NCBI RefSeq assembly: GCF_000550785.1
Contig: NZ_CP004350.1
Location: 662,009-726,008 of the forward strand
DNA: 64,000 nt
Direction of reading: 5' to 3'
From: Corynebacterium casei LMG S-19264
GTDB lineage: Bacteria > Actinomycetota > Actinomycetes > Mycobacteriales > Mycobacteriaceae
The position numbers and the translations under genes are program-made. Below, in pieces: positions 35,947 to 44,939 of the stretch. Numbering within the stretch: the first letter of the stretch is position 1; each line of letters begins with the position of its first letter. The notes under the pieces were generated by a model. The model saw only the letters and a list, made by a program, of their open reading frames with translations. It was not told where the DNA came from and did not search any database.

Positions 35947-37221
35947 TTACAGGCCTAATGTATCGGCAGCATATTCTGCTTCTTCTCGGGTGTATTTTTC
36001 GCCATTAACGAGGAAATTGATGAGTTCTGCACGAGACGGATCGTTGTTTAGAGTGTAAACGCGAGCTTCCCGGACAGCCTGTTCCTTCCAAGTATTTTCT
36101 GGAAACTGCGCGAATGCGTAGTCAAGCTGCGGACGGGTGAAACCTTGGCTCGTGAAGCTTGGAGAAAGCATAAAGTACAGCCTTTCTCGAGAGATAGGAG
36201 AGAATGTCTCGAGTTTCACATTCACTTCCTCGACTGCTTCCTCGTTCCAATCAACGTCAACGTTATTGACGGCGTAAAACGCTTCGTCGTCGCTGAAGCC
36301 GCCAGCGCCGATTAACTTTGCGGTAGACGATTCGCTTGTAAGCCATGAGAACAGAGCTGTCTTTGACACACCATTATTTCCGTCAATTCGTTCTTGCGCC
36401 TGTTCTAGTGCCTCAGCATTCCAATCGATGTCGACGTTTTCCAGAGCAAAGAGAGCTTGCTCTTCAGTAAAGTCCACGCGCTCAGTTAGTTGGTAAAGCG
36501 TAACGCTGTACGAGCGACCACCTTCACTGGTGTACGACCTGACTTTGTTCACTGCGCGCTGGTTCCAATCAATATCCAAGCTGTCGAGTGCGTACTTGGT
36601 CGCTTCAGGTGAGTGAACGATACCAGCATCCATAATCATGATGTCGTAAATGTATTGGTACGACGTTCCCTGATCGTTAGCCAAGAAGTACTTTGCGGAC
36701 CCGAGCGCAGCACGATAATCGCTTGGAATTTCCTCCACTGGCTCAGCTGGCTTTGTTGGCTCCGGTTCCTCGGTCGTTTCCGTTGGCTCAGATGACTTTG
36801 TGGAAGTTGTTGAAGGAGCTGATGCCTTGGACATAGAGGTTACCTTTGGCTTTGGTGCCTTGGAGGTGGTGGTTGGTGCTGCTGAGGTGGTTTCTTCGGT
36901 TGGTTCAGCTGGTTTTGCTGAGGTTGTTGAAGGTGCCGGTTGTGCGGAGGTGGTGGTTTCTCTGCTGCTTGTTGGCTCCGGTTTTGGTGCCTTGGACGTC
37001 GTCGTAGGAGCAGGAGTCTGCTCGGTCGTGGTGACAGCAGGGGTGCTAATGACTTCGGTGTTGACTGGGATTGCGTCGGCGCTGTCGCATGCAACGAGCA
37101 GTGGGGTGCCAACCGCGAGTGCAGTGATCAGGGAAAGGGTGGATTTCTTTAGTCCAAAGATGCGGCCGTTCGCGGTGGAACGGCCTGCGCCGTTATCAGG
37201 GGTAGGCACAGAGACTTTCAT
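35947..37221 (-). CDS. Ltp-family lipoprotein with five C-terminal repeats
   Basis: Surface lipoprotein of 424 residues. The start ATG 37221 follows AAAGGA; a TTG precedes it. An N-terminal basic stretch and signal helix STLSLITALAVGTPL end in the lipobox LVAC. A Pro/Thr/Ser/Glu linker of about 110 residues follows, with repeated TTTSKAPKP units. From about residue 165, five imperfect Ltp repeats are seen, each around YAxxNVDxDWNxEAVExA. The domain is the Ltp family (PF07553 type), known from the streptococcal phage TP-J34 exclusion lipoprotein and from actinobacterial surface lipoproteins. It is the third of three adjacent Ltp genes. Its function here is inferred only. Confidence 0.82.
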   Translation of the reverse strand: MKVSVPTPDNGAGRSTANGRIFGLKKSTLSLITALAVGTPLLVACDSADAIPVNTEVISTPAVTTTEQTPAPTTTSKAPKPEPTSSRETTTSAQPAPSTTSAKPAEPTEETTSAAPTTTSKAPKPKVTSMSKASAPSTTSTKSSEPTETTEEPEPTKPAEPVEEIPSDYRAALGSAKYFLANDQGTSYQYIYDIMIMDAGIVHSPEATKYALDSLDIDWNQRAVNKVRSYTSEGGRSYSVTLYQLTERVDFTEEQALFALENVDIDWNAEALEQAQERIDGNNGVSKTALFSWLTSESSTAKLIGAGGFSDDEAFYAVNNVDVDWNEEAVEEVNVKLETFSPISRERLYFMLSPSFTSQGFTRPQLDYAFAQFPENTWKEQAVREARVYTLNNDPSRAELINFLVNGEKYTREEAEYAADTLGL

Positions 37222-37397
37222 CAATATTCCTTTATGAATGAAGTTAGAAATAGGGAAGGCTCCAACAACTTAGTTGCGGAGCCAAAGTAGATACTACTGA
37301 TAGATATAAACCCATGAGCATTGTATTCAGGTGATTGACGTCTCACCTAAACTGGTTCTGCGCTGGGAGCTTAAAACCGAGTCGATTTCGGTGTGGA

Positions 37398-38231
37398 TTA
37401 CAGTCCGACGGCTGTGACAGCTTGCTGGGCTTGCTCCTGGGTGAACTGCTCGCCGTACTCGGAAGTGAGCTGGTTGAGCAGTTCCGTGCCAGACATTGGC
37501 ATGAGTTCTTGGTAGCTTTCGGCGGCTTCGATTGCCTCGGCGTTCCAGTCGGCATCGACGGTATCTACTGCGTACTGGGCTTGTTCCGCAGTGAACTCTT
37601 CACCGTATTCAGAAGTCAGTTGCTTGTACAGGCCGGCGTAGGAGAAGTGGCTGAACTCCAAGTAGTTCTCCGCAGACTCCAGTGCTTCCTGGCTCCAGTC
37701 CACAGCCACATTGTCCATTGCGTACTGGGCGGCCTCCGCTGGGTAAGCCTCGCCGTACTCGGAAGTGAGCTGGTCATACAGGCCCTGGTAGGAGAAAGAG
37801 CTGAAGTCCAGGTAGTTCTCGGCAGATCGGAGGGCATTCTTGAATTCTGTGGACACGCCGTCATCGGCAGGCACTGCATCGATAGCTGCCTCGTTGGCCT
37901 CGTCCGTACCGGAAACGGAATCGGAATCAGAGTCCTCAAGGCTGGCAAACTCCGCACCTGAATTGGTGTCAGCGTCTGCTTCGGCTTCAGCGATCACGCT
38001 GTCATTGTCGTCAGAGTCCGCGGTAGTCACAGCGTCATCGTCATCATTGCCGGCAAAAGCATTGAAGAGGACAACGGCAGCCACTGCGCCGACACCCCAC
38101 TTGAGGAAGCTGCGCTTTTTCTTGTTCGGCTTCTCAGCAACAGACGCCTTGTACTCGCCGTAGCTTTGAGTCTGTGGGTCCGGGGAGCCTTGTGGGGTTT
38201 GGCCGTAGGGGTTGGGCTGTGAACCAGTCAT
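37398..38231 (-). CDS. Ltp-repeat protein with single membrane anchor
   Basis: From ATG 38231 (MTGSQPNPYGQTPQ) it has 277 residues; AAAGGA lies at good spacing. ATGs further upstream lack this. Order: Pro/Gln-rich cytosolic N-terminus, basic KPNKKKRSFLK, one membrane helix WGVGAVAAVVLFNAFAG, an Asp/Glu-rich outer linker, then three Ltp repeats (each like SYQGLYDQLTSEYGEAYPAE...YAMDNVAVDWS). No lipobox is present. The repeat DNA includes an exact 26-bp direct repeat 300 bp apart. It is the middle gene of the three-gene Ltp cluster. Confidence 0.82.
   Translation of the reverse strand: MTGSQPNPYGQTPQGSPDPQTQSYGEYKASVAEKPNKKKRSFLKWGVGAVAAVVLFNAFAGNDDDDAVTTADSDDNDSVIAEAEADADTNSGAEFASLEDSDSDSVSGTDEANEAAIDAVPADDGVSTEFKNALRSAENYLDFSSFSYQGLYDQLTSEYGEAYPAEAAQYAMDNVAVDWSQEALESAENYLEFSHFSYAGLYKQLTSEYGEEFTAEQAQYAVDTVDADWNAEAIEAAESYQELMPMSGTELLNQLTSEYGEQFTQEQAQQAVTAVGL
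37449..37774. repeat. 26-bp direct repeat inside the middle Ltp gene
   Basis: Positions 37449-37474 and 37749-37774 are identical over 26 bp (core CGCCGTACTCGGAAGTGAGC). They are exactly 300 bp apart, a multiple of three. Recombination between them would remove or add 100 codons in frame and change the number of Ltp repeats. Confidence 0.9.
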
Positions 38232-38465
38232 GGTCATGATCCTTTGCATGAGTGATAGGAGGGGGGAATTTTTATACCCATGCAGTGATTCATTGGGGGC
38301 GGTGGTTAGGGAAGCCACCAGTGCTTGGGTACGCCACTCATGATGTCAAAGGCAGTGGACACAGCTTTACTGCAGCTAGAATGCGTGTACTAAGTATTCG
38401 AAAGCGCGCAGGTAGATGCATATGACTGTGTTCTAAAATCGGTGGTGCTTCAAGTGGGTTGGTGA

Positions 38466-39278
38466 CTAATCAGCAATTCCAAGGTCTTGGAGTGCGCTGT
38501 CAACCTGGTCCTCGGTGAAGCGCCCAATAGTGTCTGAAGTCAACAGGTCTCGTAGCTCTTCGGGAGTTAAGTCAATATTCTGATTTGACCAGTAGGAATC
38601 CGCTGCCTCGAGAGCCTCGGCGTACCAATCAGCTTCCACGTTATCGGCGGCGTAGCGTGCTTGCTCCGCGGTGTAATCATTGCTGGATGGCGAGCTGAGC
38701 TGGTGAATGAGCCCATCATAGGAATAGTGGCTGTGGCGAATGTAGCTTTCTGCTGCTTCCAAAGCCTCCGCGTTCCAGTCGGCATCGATGTTGTTCAGTG
38801 CGTAGTCGGCAGCATCCTCCGTGTAGACCTCGCCATACTCATTGACTAGCTCTTCACGCAACTGAGATTCGGAGTAGTGCGAAACATCTAATTTCTCCCG
38901 TGCGTATGCAAGCGCAGCTTCACCATCGGAAGAAGCGCCCATAATGTTGATGTTGTCATTAACCTCATCAACAATTCCTGAGGCACCATCGTTGATGTTG
39001 TCTTCCACCGTGGCGTCCTGAGTGAGGCTAAAACCAAAGGCGCCGGCAATGACTATAACCATGGCGGACGCAGCGATCAGGCGGTTGCGGTTAGATTTCT
39101 TCTTCCGCTGCTTTAGCTCGTGTTCCTCAGCCTTGCGGTCGGAGGCAAAGACTTGATTCTGCTTAACTGACTGCTGGTACTCAGCATAGCTATGCGTTGG
39201 ATAGTCATCATGAGATGAGTATTGGTTGCCATAATTCGGGTACTGCCCTGAGTTGTCACCGGGGTTGTGGCCAGCCAG
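38466..39278 (-). CDS. Ltp-repeat protein with single membrane anchor, probable CTG start
   Basis: The reading frame is open to a stop at 39324-39326 and contains no ATG, GTG or TTG before 39062. CTG at 39276-39278 sits 6 nt after a perfect GGAGG. Reading from it gives 270 residues with the same order as its neighbour: Pro/Asn/Tyr-rich N-terminus (HNPGDNSGQYPNYG), SYAEYQQSVKQ, a basic KQRKKKSNRNR, then helix LIAASAMVIVIAGAFGFSL and three Ltp repeats. Starting at ATG 39062 would cut into the membrane helix and has no Shine-Dalgarno. A lost ATG (decaying gene) is the alternative. TAGAAT at 39326-39321 may be its -10. Confidence 0.72.
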   Translation of the reverse strand: MAGHNPGDNSGQYPNYGNQYSSHDDYPTHSYAEYQQSVKQNQVFASDRKAEEHELKQRKKKSNRNRLIAASAMVIVIAGAFGFSLTQDATVEDNINDGASGIVDEVNDNINIMGASSDGEAALAYAREKLDVSHYSESQLREELVNEYGEVYTEDAADYALNNIDADWNAEALEAAESYIRHSHYSYDGLIHQLSSPSSNDYTAEQARYAADNVEADWYAEALEAADSYWSNQNIDLTPEELRDLLTSDTIGRFTEDQVDSALQDLGIAD

Positions 39279-39351
39279 TGGGTTCCTCCGAAAGATAAGC
39301 GTGCAAGCGTCTAAGCAGTGATTCTACTGAACTTGGCGGGAATTGGAACCG

Positions 39352-40677
39352 TTAGGCGACATCAAATGGAGTATCAGAGGTGGTGTTGAGGTCAAGCGCA
39401 TGCTCACGGCCGGCCTGTGGGAAAGCGCGCTGCGGGCAGGCCTCACGTGGACAGATAGTGCAGCCCGGGCCAATGGGAGTCGCCGAAGCAGGCGACAGGT
39501 TGAGTGCGTCGGAGTAGATGAGTTTGTCCGCTTGGGAGATATTGCAGCCCAGTCCCACGGCAAATTCTTTCCGCGGGGTGCCAAAGGATTTCACCTGGCC
39601 CTGCACGTGCCGCGCAATCCACATGTAGGTATGGCCATCCGGCATGGTGGCCACCTGGCGAGTAATGCGGTTGGGTGTTTCAAACGCACGGTGAATTACC
39701 CACAGCGGGCAGGAGCCGCCGGTGCGGGAGAAGTGGAAGGATGTTGCGGATTGGCGCTTGGAAATATTGCCAGCGCGGTCGGTGCGGATGAACACAAAGG
39801 GAACACCGCGCGCGCCGGGGCGTTGCAGGGTGGTCAGCCGTTGCGCGGTGGTTTCAAAGCCGGTGCCAAAGATAGACGCAATGCGGTCGATGTCATAGCG
39901 GGTGTTCTCAGCTGTTTCGAGAAAATCCGTATAGGGAAGAGTAACGGCCGCGGCGAAGTACTGTGCCAAGCCATAGCGCCCGGTGTGCTGGGCAAGACCT
40001 TCGGGGAGTTCGTGGACTAGATTGTCCAAAACTTCCGGGTAGGCCAGCAAGCAATACTGCATGGCTAACTGGAAGGTCAGCTGGGCATCGGAAAGCCCTG
40101 CGCGCAATGAAAGCTCACGCGAAGAAGCCTCATAGATACGGCGCTCGGTCTGACTGGAACGGCCAAAGCGAACGTGAACATCAAACTCGCGGTCCAACAG
40201 ATTAGCCAAGTGATTAAGGCGCAGAATCTTATCGCCCAACTTGGCGGCAAGCTCCTCAGCGAGGACATCAAGCTCATGGATGTAATTGTGCGACTCAAAG
40301 AAATACTTCTGCACCATGTCCAATGGTGAGGGAGTGGCCTCTACGGGATTGGATTGCGCGATGGAGACCAGCTTGGGCATCAGTTCCGGGAAGCGGGACG
40401 CCAAATCATGCAACGTGTCATCTTCCGTGGTGGGAAATAGTGAGCGCAGCTCATTGACCACGCGGAGATCGCGGTCTGCGGAAAAGTACGTGGTGTCCAC
40501 GTTGAAGGCTTCGGATAGCTGGATGAGCACCGTGACGGTGAGGGGGCGCTGGTCGTTTTCCAACTGGTTGAGGTAGCTGGTGGAAAGGTTCAGCTGCTTC
40601 GCCATCTCAACTTGGGTCAGCCCGTAGGTCTTTCGCAGTGCGTGGATCCTTGCCCCCGCGAAATGCTTGCTCATCAT
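39352..40677 (-). CDS. prpR: Propionate-catabolism regulator, RamB/PrpR type
   Basis: Protein of 441 residues. An XRE-type helix-turn-helix lies at about residues 8-62 (ALRKTYGLTQVEMAKQLNLSTSYLNQLENDQRPLT, read in part). A central IrrE-like and DUF2083 region follows. Near the C-terminus, GPGCTICPREACPQ gives three Cys that in PrpR homologues bind an Fe-S cluster. It is divergent from prpDBC across 176 bp, as expected for the activator of the 2-methylcitrate cycle. AAGGAAGG precedes the start, where two ATGs are in tandem. RamB is the alternative paralogue; context favours PrpR. Confidence 0.85.
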   Translation of the reverse strand: MMSKHFAGARIHALRKTYGLTQVEMAKQLNLSTSYLNQLENDQRPLTVTVLIQLSEAFNVDTTYFSADRDLRVVNELRSLFPTTEDDTLHDLASRFPELMPKLVSIAQSNPVEATPSPLDMVQKYFFESHNYIHELDVLAEELAAKLGDKILRLNHLANLLDREFDVHVRFGRSSQTERRIYEASSRELSLRAGLSDAQLTFQLAMQYCLLAYPEVLDNLVHELPEGLAQHTGRYGLAQYFAAAVTLPYTDFLETAENTRYDIDRIASIFGTGFETTAQRLTTLQRPGARGVPFVFIRTDRAGNISKRQSATSFHFSRTGGSCPLWVIHRAFETPNRITRQVATMPDGHTYMWIARHVQGQVKSFGTPRKEFAVGLGCNISQADKLIYSDALNLSPASATPIGPGCTICPREACPQRAFPQAGREHALDLNTTSDTPFDVA

Positions 40678-40706
40678 TCACCTTCCTTTGAAACCTGGGA
40701 TGAACT

Positions 40707-40733
40707 GCAAGTTATGCAGATTACGCAGATTTC
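40707..40733. promoter_or_regulatory. Three 9-bp direct repeats between prpR and prpD
   Basis: GCAAGTTAT, GCAGATTAC and GCAGATTTC run head to tail. They lie 30 bp upstream of prpR and 121 bp before prpD. The region is the only place for divergent control, so these are a candidate PrpR (or RamB) operator. The known C. glutamicum sites also contain TGCA-type cores, but the match was not verified. Confidence 0.4.
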
Positions 40734-40853
40734 ACTAATTAATGCCACATTATTACACAAACTGCACCTGTGGCGCAGTGCATTGAGGGATCCTACTGTG
40801 ACGGGTAACGCAATTGTTGGACGTGTCTAAGAAAAGGACTTGTTGAAAAGAAC

Positions 40854-42365
40854 ATGATTGAGCATTCAGTACGTACCCATAAGTCTGCTGAAGACTTCCC
40901 ATATGAGGAGCACTTGGCGTACAAAATCGCGCAGGTCGCAGCTGACCCGGTTGAAGTTGGTCAAGAGACCAAAGACATGATTATCAACCGCATCATTGAT
41001 AATGCCTCTGTCGCTGTTGCTTCTGTTATCCGCCGCCCGGTAACCTCCGCCCGCGTTATCGCACAGGGCCACAAGGTTGAAGAAGGCGGCGCAACCGTCT
41101 TCGGTATTGACGGTAACTACTCTGCGGAATGGGCTGCTCTTGCCAACGGCACGGCCGTGCGTGAGTTGGACTTCCATGACACCTTCCTGGCTGCAGAATA
41201 CTCACACCCAGGCGATAACATCCCGCCGATTCTCGCCGTGGCGCAGCACAAGGGCCTTGATGGCAAGGCATTGTTGCGAGGCATTGCCACCGGCTATGAA
41301 ATTCAGGTCAACTTGGTTAAGGGCATTTGCCTGCACGAGTGGAAGATTGACCACGTCGCGCACCTTGGCCCATCGGTCGCAGCAGGCCTGGGCACCATGC
41401 TGGAGCTGGATACAGACACCATTTACCAGGCGATTGGCCAGGCGCTGCACACCACCACCGCTACGCGCCAGTCCCGCAAGGGCTTGATTTCCTCGTGGAA
41501 GGCCTACGCCCCAGCTTTTGCCGGCAAGATGGCCATTGAGGCAGTAGACCGTGCCCTTCGCGGCGAGGGCGCACCGGCGCCAATCTGGGAAGGCGAAGAC
41601 GGCTTCATCGCCTGGATGCTGCATTCCCCAGAACGCACCTACACCGTGCCGCTGCCAGAAGCAGGTGAAGAAAAGCGCGCTATTTTGGATACCTATACCA
41701 AGGAACACTCCGCGGAATACCAGTCCCAGGCGCCAATTGACCTGGCACGCCGCATGAAATCCACCCTGGAAGACAAGGCGCTGTCCACCGCGGATGTTGA
41801 ATCCATCGTGCTGCACACCTCGCACCACACCCACTACGTCATCGGTACCGGCGCGAATGACCCGCAGAAGATGGACCCGAATGCATCGCGCGAAACCCTG
41901 GACCACTCCATCATGTACATCTTCGCCGTAGCGTTAGAAGACGGCACCTGGCACCACGTGGATTCCTACGCACCGGAGCGCGCCAACCGCCCCGAGACCG
42001 TTGAACTGTGGCACAAGGTCTCCACCGTGGAAGATGCGGAGTGGACCCGCCGCTACCACTCCCATGACCCGAATGAGAAGGCTTTTGGTGCCAAGGCAGT
42101 CATCACGTTCAAAGATGGCACCGTGCTCGAAGATGAAATGGCAGTGGCCGATGCCCACCCATTCGGTACACGCCCCTTCGCGCGTGAGCAGTACATTGCC
42201 AAGTTCCGCACCCTGGCTGAGGGTCTGGTGTCTAGGGAAGAACAAGACCGCTTCCTCGCTGCCGCAGAAAATGTAGAAAACCTTGATGACCTGCGTGAGC
42301 TCAACGTCCGTTTGACGGATGAAGCTTTGGCACAGGCACCACAAACCCCAGGAGGGATTTTCTAA
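40854..42365 (+). CDS. prpD: 2-methylcitrate dehydratase
   Basis: MmgE/PrpD-family enzyme of 503 residues that dehydrates 2-methylcitrate in the propionate cycle. Family blocks are [29 protein letters not shown] (read in parts), [30 protein letters not shown] and the C-terminal [20 protein letters not shown]. It is first in the prpDBC operon and has no gap to prpB (stop TAA adjoins the ATG). The upstream region holds the candidate operator. Confidence 0.95.
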   Translation: MIEHSVRTHKSAEDFPYEEHLAYKIAQVAADPVEVGQETKDMIINRIIDNASVAVASVIRRPVTSARVIAQGHKVEEGGATVFGIDGNYSAEWAALANGTAVRELDFHDTFLAAEYSHPGDNIPPILAVAQHKGLDGKALLRGIATGYEIQVNLVKGICLHEWKIDHVAHLGPSVAAGLGTMLELDTDTIYQAIGQALHTTTATRQSRKGLISSWKAYAPAFAGKMAIEAVDRALRGEGAPAPIWEGEDGFIAWMLHSPERTYTVPLPEAGEEKRAILDTYTKEHSAEYQSQAPIDLARRMKSTLEDKALSTADVESIVLHTSHHTHYVIGTGANDPQKMDPNASRETLDHSIMYIFAVALEDGTWHHVDSYAPERANRPETVELWHKVSTVEDAEWTRRYHSHDPNEKAFGAKAVITFKDGTVLEDEMAVADAHPFGTRPFAREQYIAKFRTLAEGLVSREEQDRFLAAAENVENLDDLRELNVRLTDEALAQAPQTPGGIF

Positions 42366-43295
42366 ATGGCTGGATTGTTTGGCTCCACCACAACCAATGC
42401 TCAAAAGCGTGCGGCGTTTCGGGCATCGCTAGAAAGCTCCGAGCTGACCAAGCTGCCTGGTGCTTTCAACCCGCTAACCGCACGGCTTATCCAAGACATC
42501 GGCGGCTTCGAAGGCGTCTACATCTCCGGTGCTGTGCTGGCCAATGACTTGGGGCTTCCAGACATCGGCTTGACCACGCTGACAGAGGTTGCACAGCGCT
42601 CCGGGCAGATCGCTCGGGTTACGGATTTGCCAGTGCTTGTCGATGCCGACACAGGCTTCGGTGAACCAATGTCCGCCGCGCGGACCATCGCCACGCTGGA
42701 AGATGCCGGCCTTGCCGGCTGCCACTTGGAAGACCAAGTGAACCCGAAGCGCTGCGGACACCTAGACGGCAAAGAAGTGGTGCCCACCGATTTGATGGTG
42801 CGCCGTATCGCCGCTGCCGTCAATGAACGCCGCGATGAGAACTTCATCATCTGTGCGCGCACTGATGCCGCGGGAATCCACGGCATTGATGAAGCCATCG
42901 AACGGGCCAAAGCCTATGCCGGTGCCGGTGCCGACATGATTTTCACTGAAGCCTTGTACACGGAAGAAGACTTTGAGAAATTCCGCGCCGCAGTTGATAT
43001 CCCACTGCTCGCGAATATGACTGAGTTTGGCAAAACCAAGCTGCTCTCCGCACAGCAAATTCAAGAGCTGGGCTACAACGCAGTCATCTGGCCGGTATCC
43101 ACCTTCCGCGTAGCGATGGGCGCAACCGAGGAATTCCTCCGCGACTTGCAGACCGATGGCCTGCAATCCGAGGAATGGCTCGAGCGCATGCAACACCGCT
43201 CCCACCTGTACGAGCTAGTGCGCTATGAGGAATACAACGACTTTGACCAGTCCGTATTCACCTACTCCCAAGACACCTACAAGCCCACGTTTTAA
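42366..43295 (+). CDS. prpB: 2-methylisocitrate lyase
   Basis: Cleaves 2-methylisocitrate to pyruvate and succinate. Protein of 309 residues in the isocitrate-lyase/PEP-mutase superfamily. The active-site motif is NPKRCGHLDGKEV with the catalytic Cys, the metal Asp is in VLVDADTGFG, and ARTDAAG is present. Its ATG immediately follows the prpD stop. Confidence 0.96.
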   Translation: MAGLFGSTTTNAQKRAAFRASLESSELTKLPGAFNPLTARLIQDIGGFEGVYISGAVLANDLGLPDIGLTTLTEVAQRSGQIARVTDLPVLVDADTGFGEPMSAARTIATLEDAGLAGCHLEDQVNPKRCGHLDGKEVVPTDLMVRRIAAAVNERRDENFIICARTDAAGIHGIDEAIERAKAYAGAGADMIFTEALYTEEDFEKFRAAVDIPLLANMTEFGKTKLLSAQQIQELGYNAVIWPVSTFRVAMGATEEFLRDLQTDGLQSEEWLERMQHRSHLYELVRYEEYNDFDQSVFTYSQDTYKPTF

Positions 43296-43305
43296 GGAGA
43301 ACACC

Positions 43306-44454
43306 ATGTCTGAAACCCCAGAAATCCGCAAAGGCCTCTACGGCGTTGTCGTTGATGAAACCTCTGTGTCCAAGGTTGTTCCGGAGACCAACTCTTTGAC
43401 CTACCGCGGCTACCCAGTACAAGAATTGGCACGCTACTGCAGCTTCGAGGAAGTGGCCTACCTGCTGTGGAATGGACGACTACCAACGCAAGAATCCTTG
43501 ATTCGTTTCTCTGCTCGTGAAAAGGCACTGCGCCACTTAGACCGTCACCTCATCGACTTGATCATGTCCATGCCACTGTCGTGCCACCCGATGGACGTGC
43601 TGCGCACCGCGGTTTCCTTCATTGGTGCGCAGGATCCAGATGCCTACACTCGTGACTCTGAGCATGTGCGTCACTCCGCGCTGGAGCTCATGGCGAAGTT
43701 GCCAACGATTGTGGCCCTGGATATTCGCCGCCGTCAGGGCAAGAGCTACATTGAGCCATCCCGTAAGAAGGGCTTTGCCGAGAACTTCCTGTGGATGGTC
43801 TTCGGTGATGAAGAAGGTTCACCAGCCAACTCCCGCTCCGATATCGAGGCTTTTGATAAGTCTTTGATTCTCTACGCTGAGCACTCCTTCAACGCATCAA
43901 CCTTCACCGGCCGCGTTGTTACTTCCACCATGTCTGATACTTACTCTGCAGTTGTCGCTGCTATCGGCGCTTTAAAGGGCCCACTGCACGGTGGTGCGAA
44001 TGAGGCCGTCATGCACAACATGCTGGAAATTGATGACCCCTCCAGGGCGGAAGCTTGGGCGAAGGAAAAGCTCAACAACAAGGACTTGGTCATGGGCTTT
44101 GGTCACCGCGTGTACAAGAAGGGTGACTCCCGCGTTCCAACCATGGAAGCAGCGTTCAAGGAACTGGCTGAAGAACATGGTCAGACCAAGTGGGTAGAAA
44201 TGTACGACATCTTGGCTAAGACTATGGAGGAAAACACCTCCATCAAGATCAAGCCCAACTTGGACTTCCCAGCTGGACCTGCCTACTACATCCTGGGCTT
44301 CCCAATTGAGTTCTTCACCCCAATCTTCGTTATGGCTCGCATTACCGGCTGGACCGCGCACATCGTGGAGCAAAATGAGAATAACTCTCTGATTCGTCCG
44401 CTATCCGCATACGTTGGCGAAGAACAGCGTTCTGTTCCTCCAAAGTCCTTCTAA
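43306..44454 (+). CDS. prpC: 2-methylcitrate synthase
   Basis: Citrate-synthase-family enzyme condensing propionyl-CoA with oxaloacetate. ATG 43306 follows AAGGAG and gives 382 residues, typical of PrpC. An in-frame upstream extension into prpB was not used. Catalytic His/Asp regions are GPLHGGANEAVMHNM, GFGHRVYKKGDSR and the late NLDFPAGPAYYILG. It is the last gene of prpDBC; the terminator is at 44633-44680. Confidence 0.96.
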   Translation: MSETPEIRKGLYGVVVDETSVSKVVPETNSLTYRGYPVQELARYCSFEEVAYLLWNGRLPTQESLIRFSAREKALRHLDRHLIDLIMSMPLSCHPMDVLRTAVSFIGAQDPDAYTRDSEHVRHSALELMAKLPTIVALDIRRRQGKSYIEPSRKKGFAENFLWMVFGDEEGSPANSRSDIEAFDKSLILYAEHSFNASTFTGRVVTSTMSDTYSAVVAAIGALKGPLHGGANEAVMHNMLEIDDPSRAEAWAKEKLNNKDLVMGFGHRVYKKGDSRVPTMEAAFKELAEEHGQTKWVEMYDILAKTMEENTSIKIKPNLDFPAGPAYYILGFPIEFFTPIFVMARITGWTAHIVEQNENNSLIRPLSAYVGEEQRSVPPKSF

Positions 44455-44632
44455 AACGCGGCAATCGAAGGCGATGGAGACGACCTGGAACGAGAACTCT
44501 CCGCTAAGTAGGTAAAGAAACAATGCCGATTTAGCGAAGGCTGCTAATCCAGCGTTCACTCCCGCCCAAAGTGGGGCAGAGTTGGCAAGAAATCGCCTCT
44601 AAAGAGCCAGAAGATTGTAAGACAATTTTAAT

Positions 44633-44680
44633 AATCCGCTGCTTGAAGCCTCTGTGTTTCCTGGCAGCGGATTGCTTTTT
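44633..44680 (+). terminator. Intrinsic terminator of prpDBC
   Basis: AATCCGCTGC (44633-44642) and GCAGCGGATT (44664-44673) form a perfect 10-bp stem, followed by GC and five T. The 178 bp between the prpC stop and this hairpin contain no gene I can support. Confidence 0.85.
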
Positions 44681-44690
44681 ACACTGGTCA

Positions 44691-44708
44691 CAGATGTGAT
44701 CACATCTG
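44691..44708. promoter_or_regulatory. 18-bp perfect palindrome upstream of pyc
   Basis: CAGATGTGATCACATCTG is self-complementary over all 18 bases. It lies between the prpDBC terminator and the inferred pyc promoter (TATAGT at 44768-44773, with TTGCGA about 15 bp before it). The inner TGTGATCACA lacks the 6-bp spacer of a CRP/GlxR site, so a GntR-like or TetR-like regulator is more likely. The palindrome is certain; its role is not. Confidence 0.6.
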
Positions 44709-44830
44709 GAATTTGTGCACTGAGAATCCAATTTTGTGAAAATGTGTTGCGAATTCACCAATAGACGTATAGTTATGGGCATCACCCTAAATGCGTCAGT
44801 GTTTAGGAGATGCTCTTATTCATCCCAGTC

Positions 44831-44915
44831 AACAAGATTGACACTCGTTGCCAACACCCCGGCGAGAAACTGGTGAAAAAGGATTATCCAGTTTTGCGAG
44901 TGTTGATTTCTTGTT
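44831..44915 (+). promoter_or_regulatory. Structured leader of pyc
   Basis: AACAAGATTGACACTCG (44831-44847) can pair with 44897-44915, whose reverse complement is AACAAGAAATCAACACTCG, leaving only a small bulge. Inside this stem a second hairpin AAACTGG/CCAGTTT (44867-44894) forms. The stem ends 25 nt before the pyc start. The leader runs about 160 nt from the inferred promoter. No known riboswitch class is recognised. Confidence 0.45.
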
Positions 44916-44939
44916 GTCTCCATGAAAGGACACGCAATC

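Noticed and set aside
38466..39062. Short version of the third Ltp gene starting at ATG 39062
   Set aside because: It begins inside the membrane helix and lacks a Shine-Dalgarno. The longer frame from CTG 39278 matches its paralogue's layout.
44694..44703. CRP/GlxR binding site within the pyc palindrome
   Set aside because: The half-sites TGTGA and TCACA abut without the six-base spacer required by that family, although the palindrome itself is kept as a finding.
44531..44785. 84-codon minus-strand frame with several cysteines between prpC and pyc
   Set aside because: It spans the prpDBC terminator and the palindrome, and the Cys spacing fits no known metal-binding motif.
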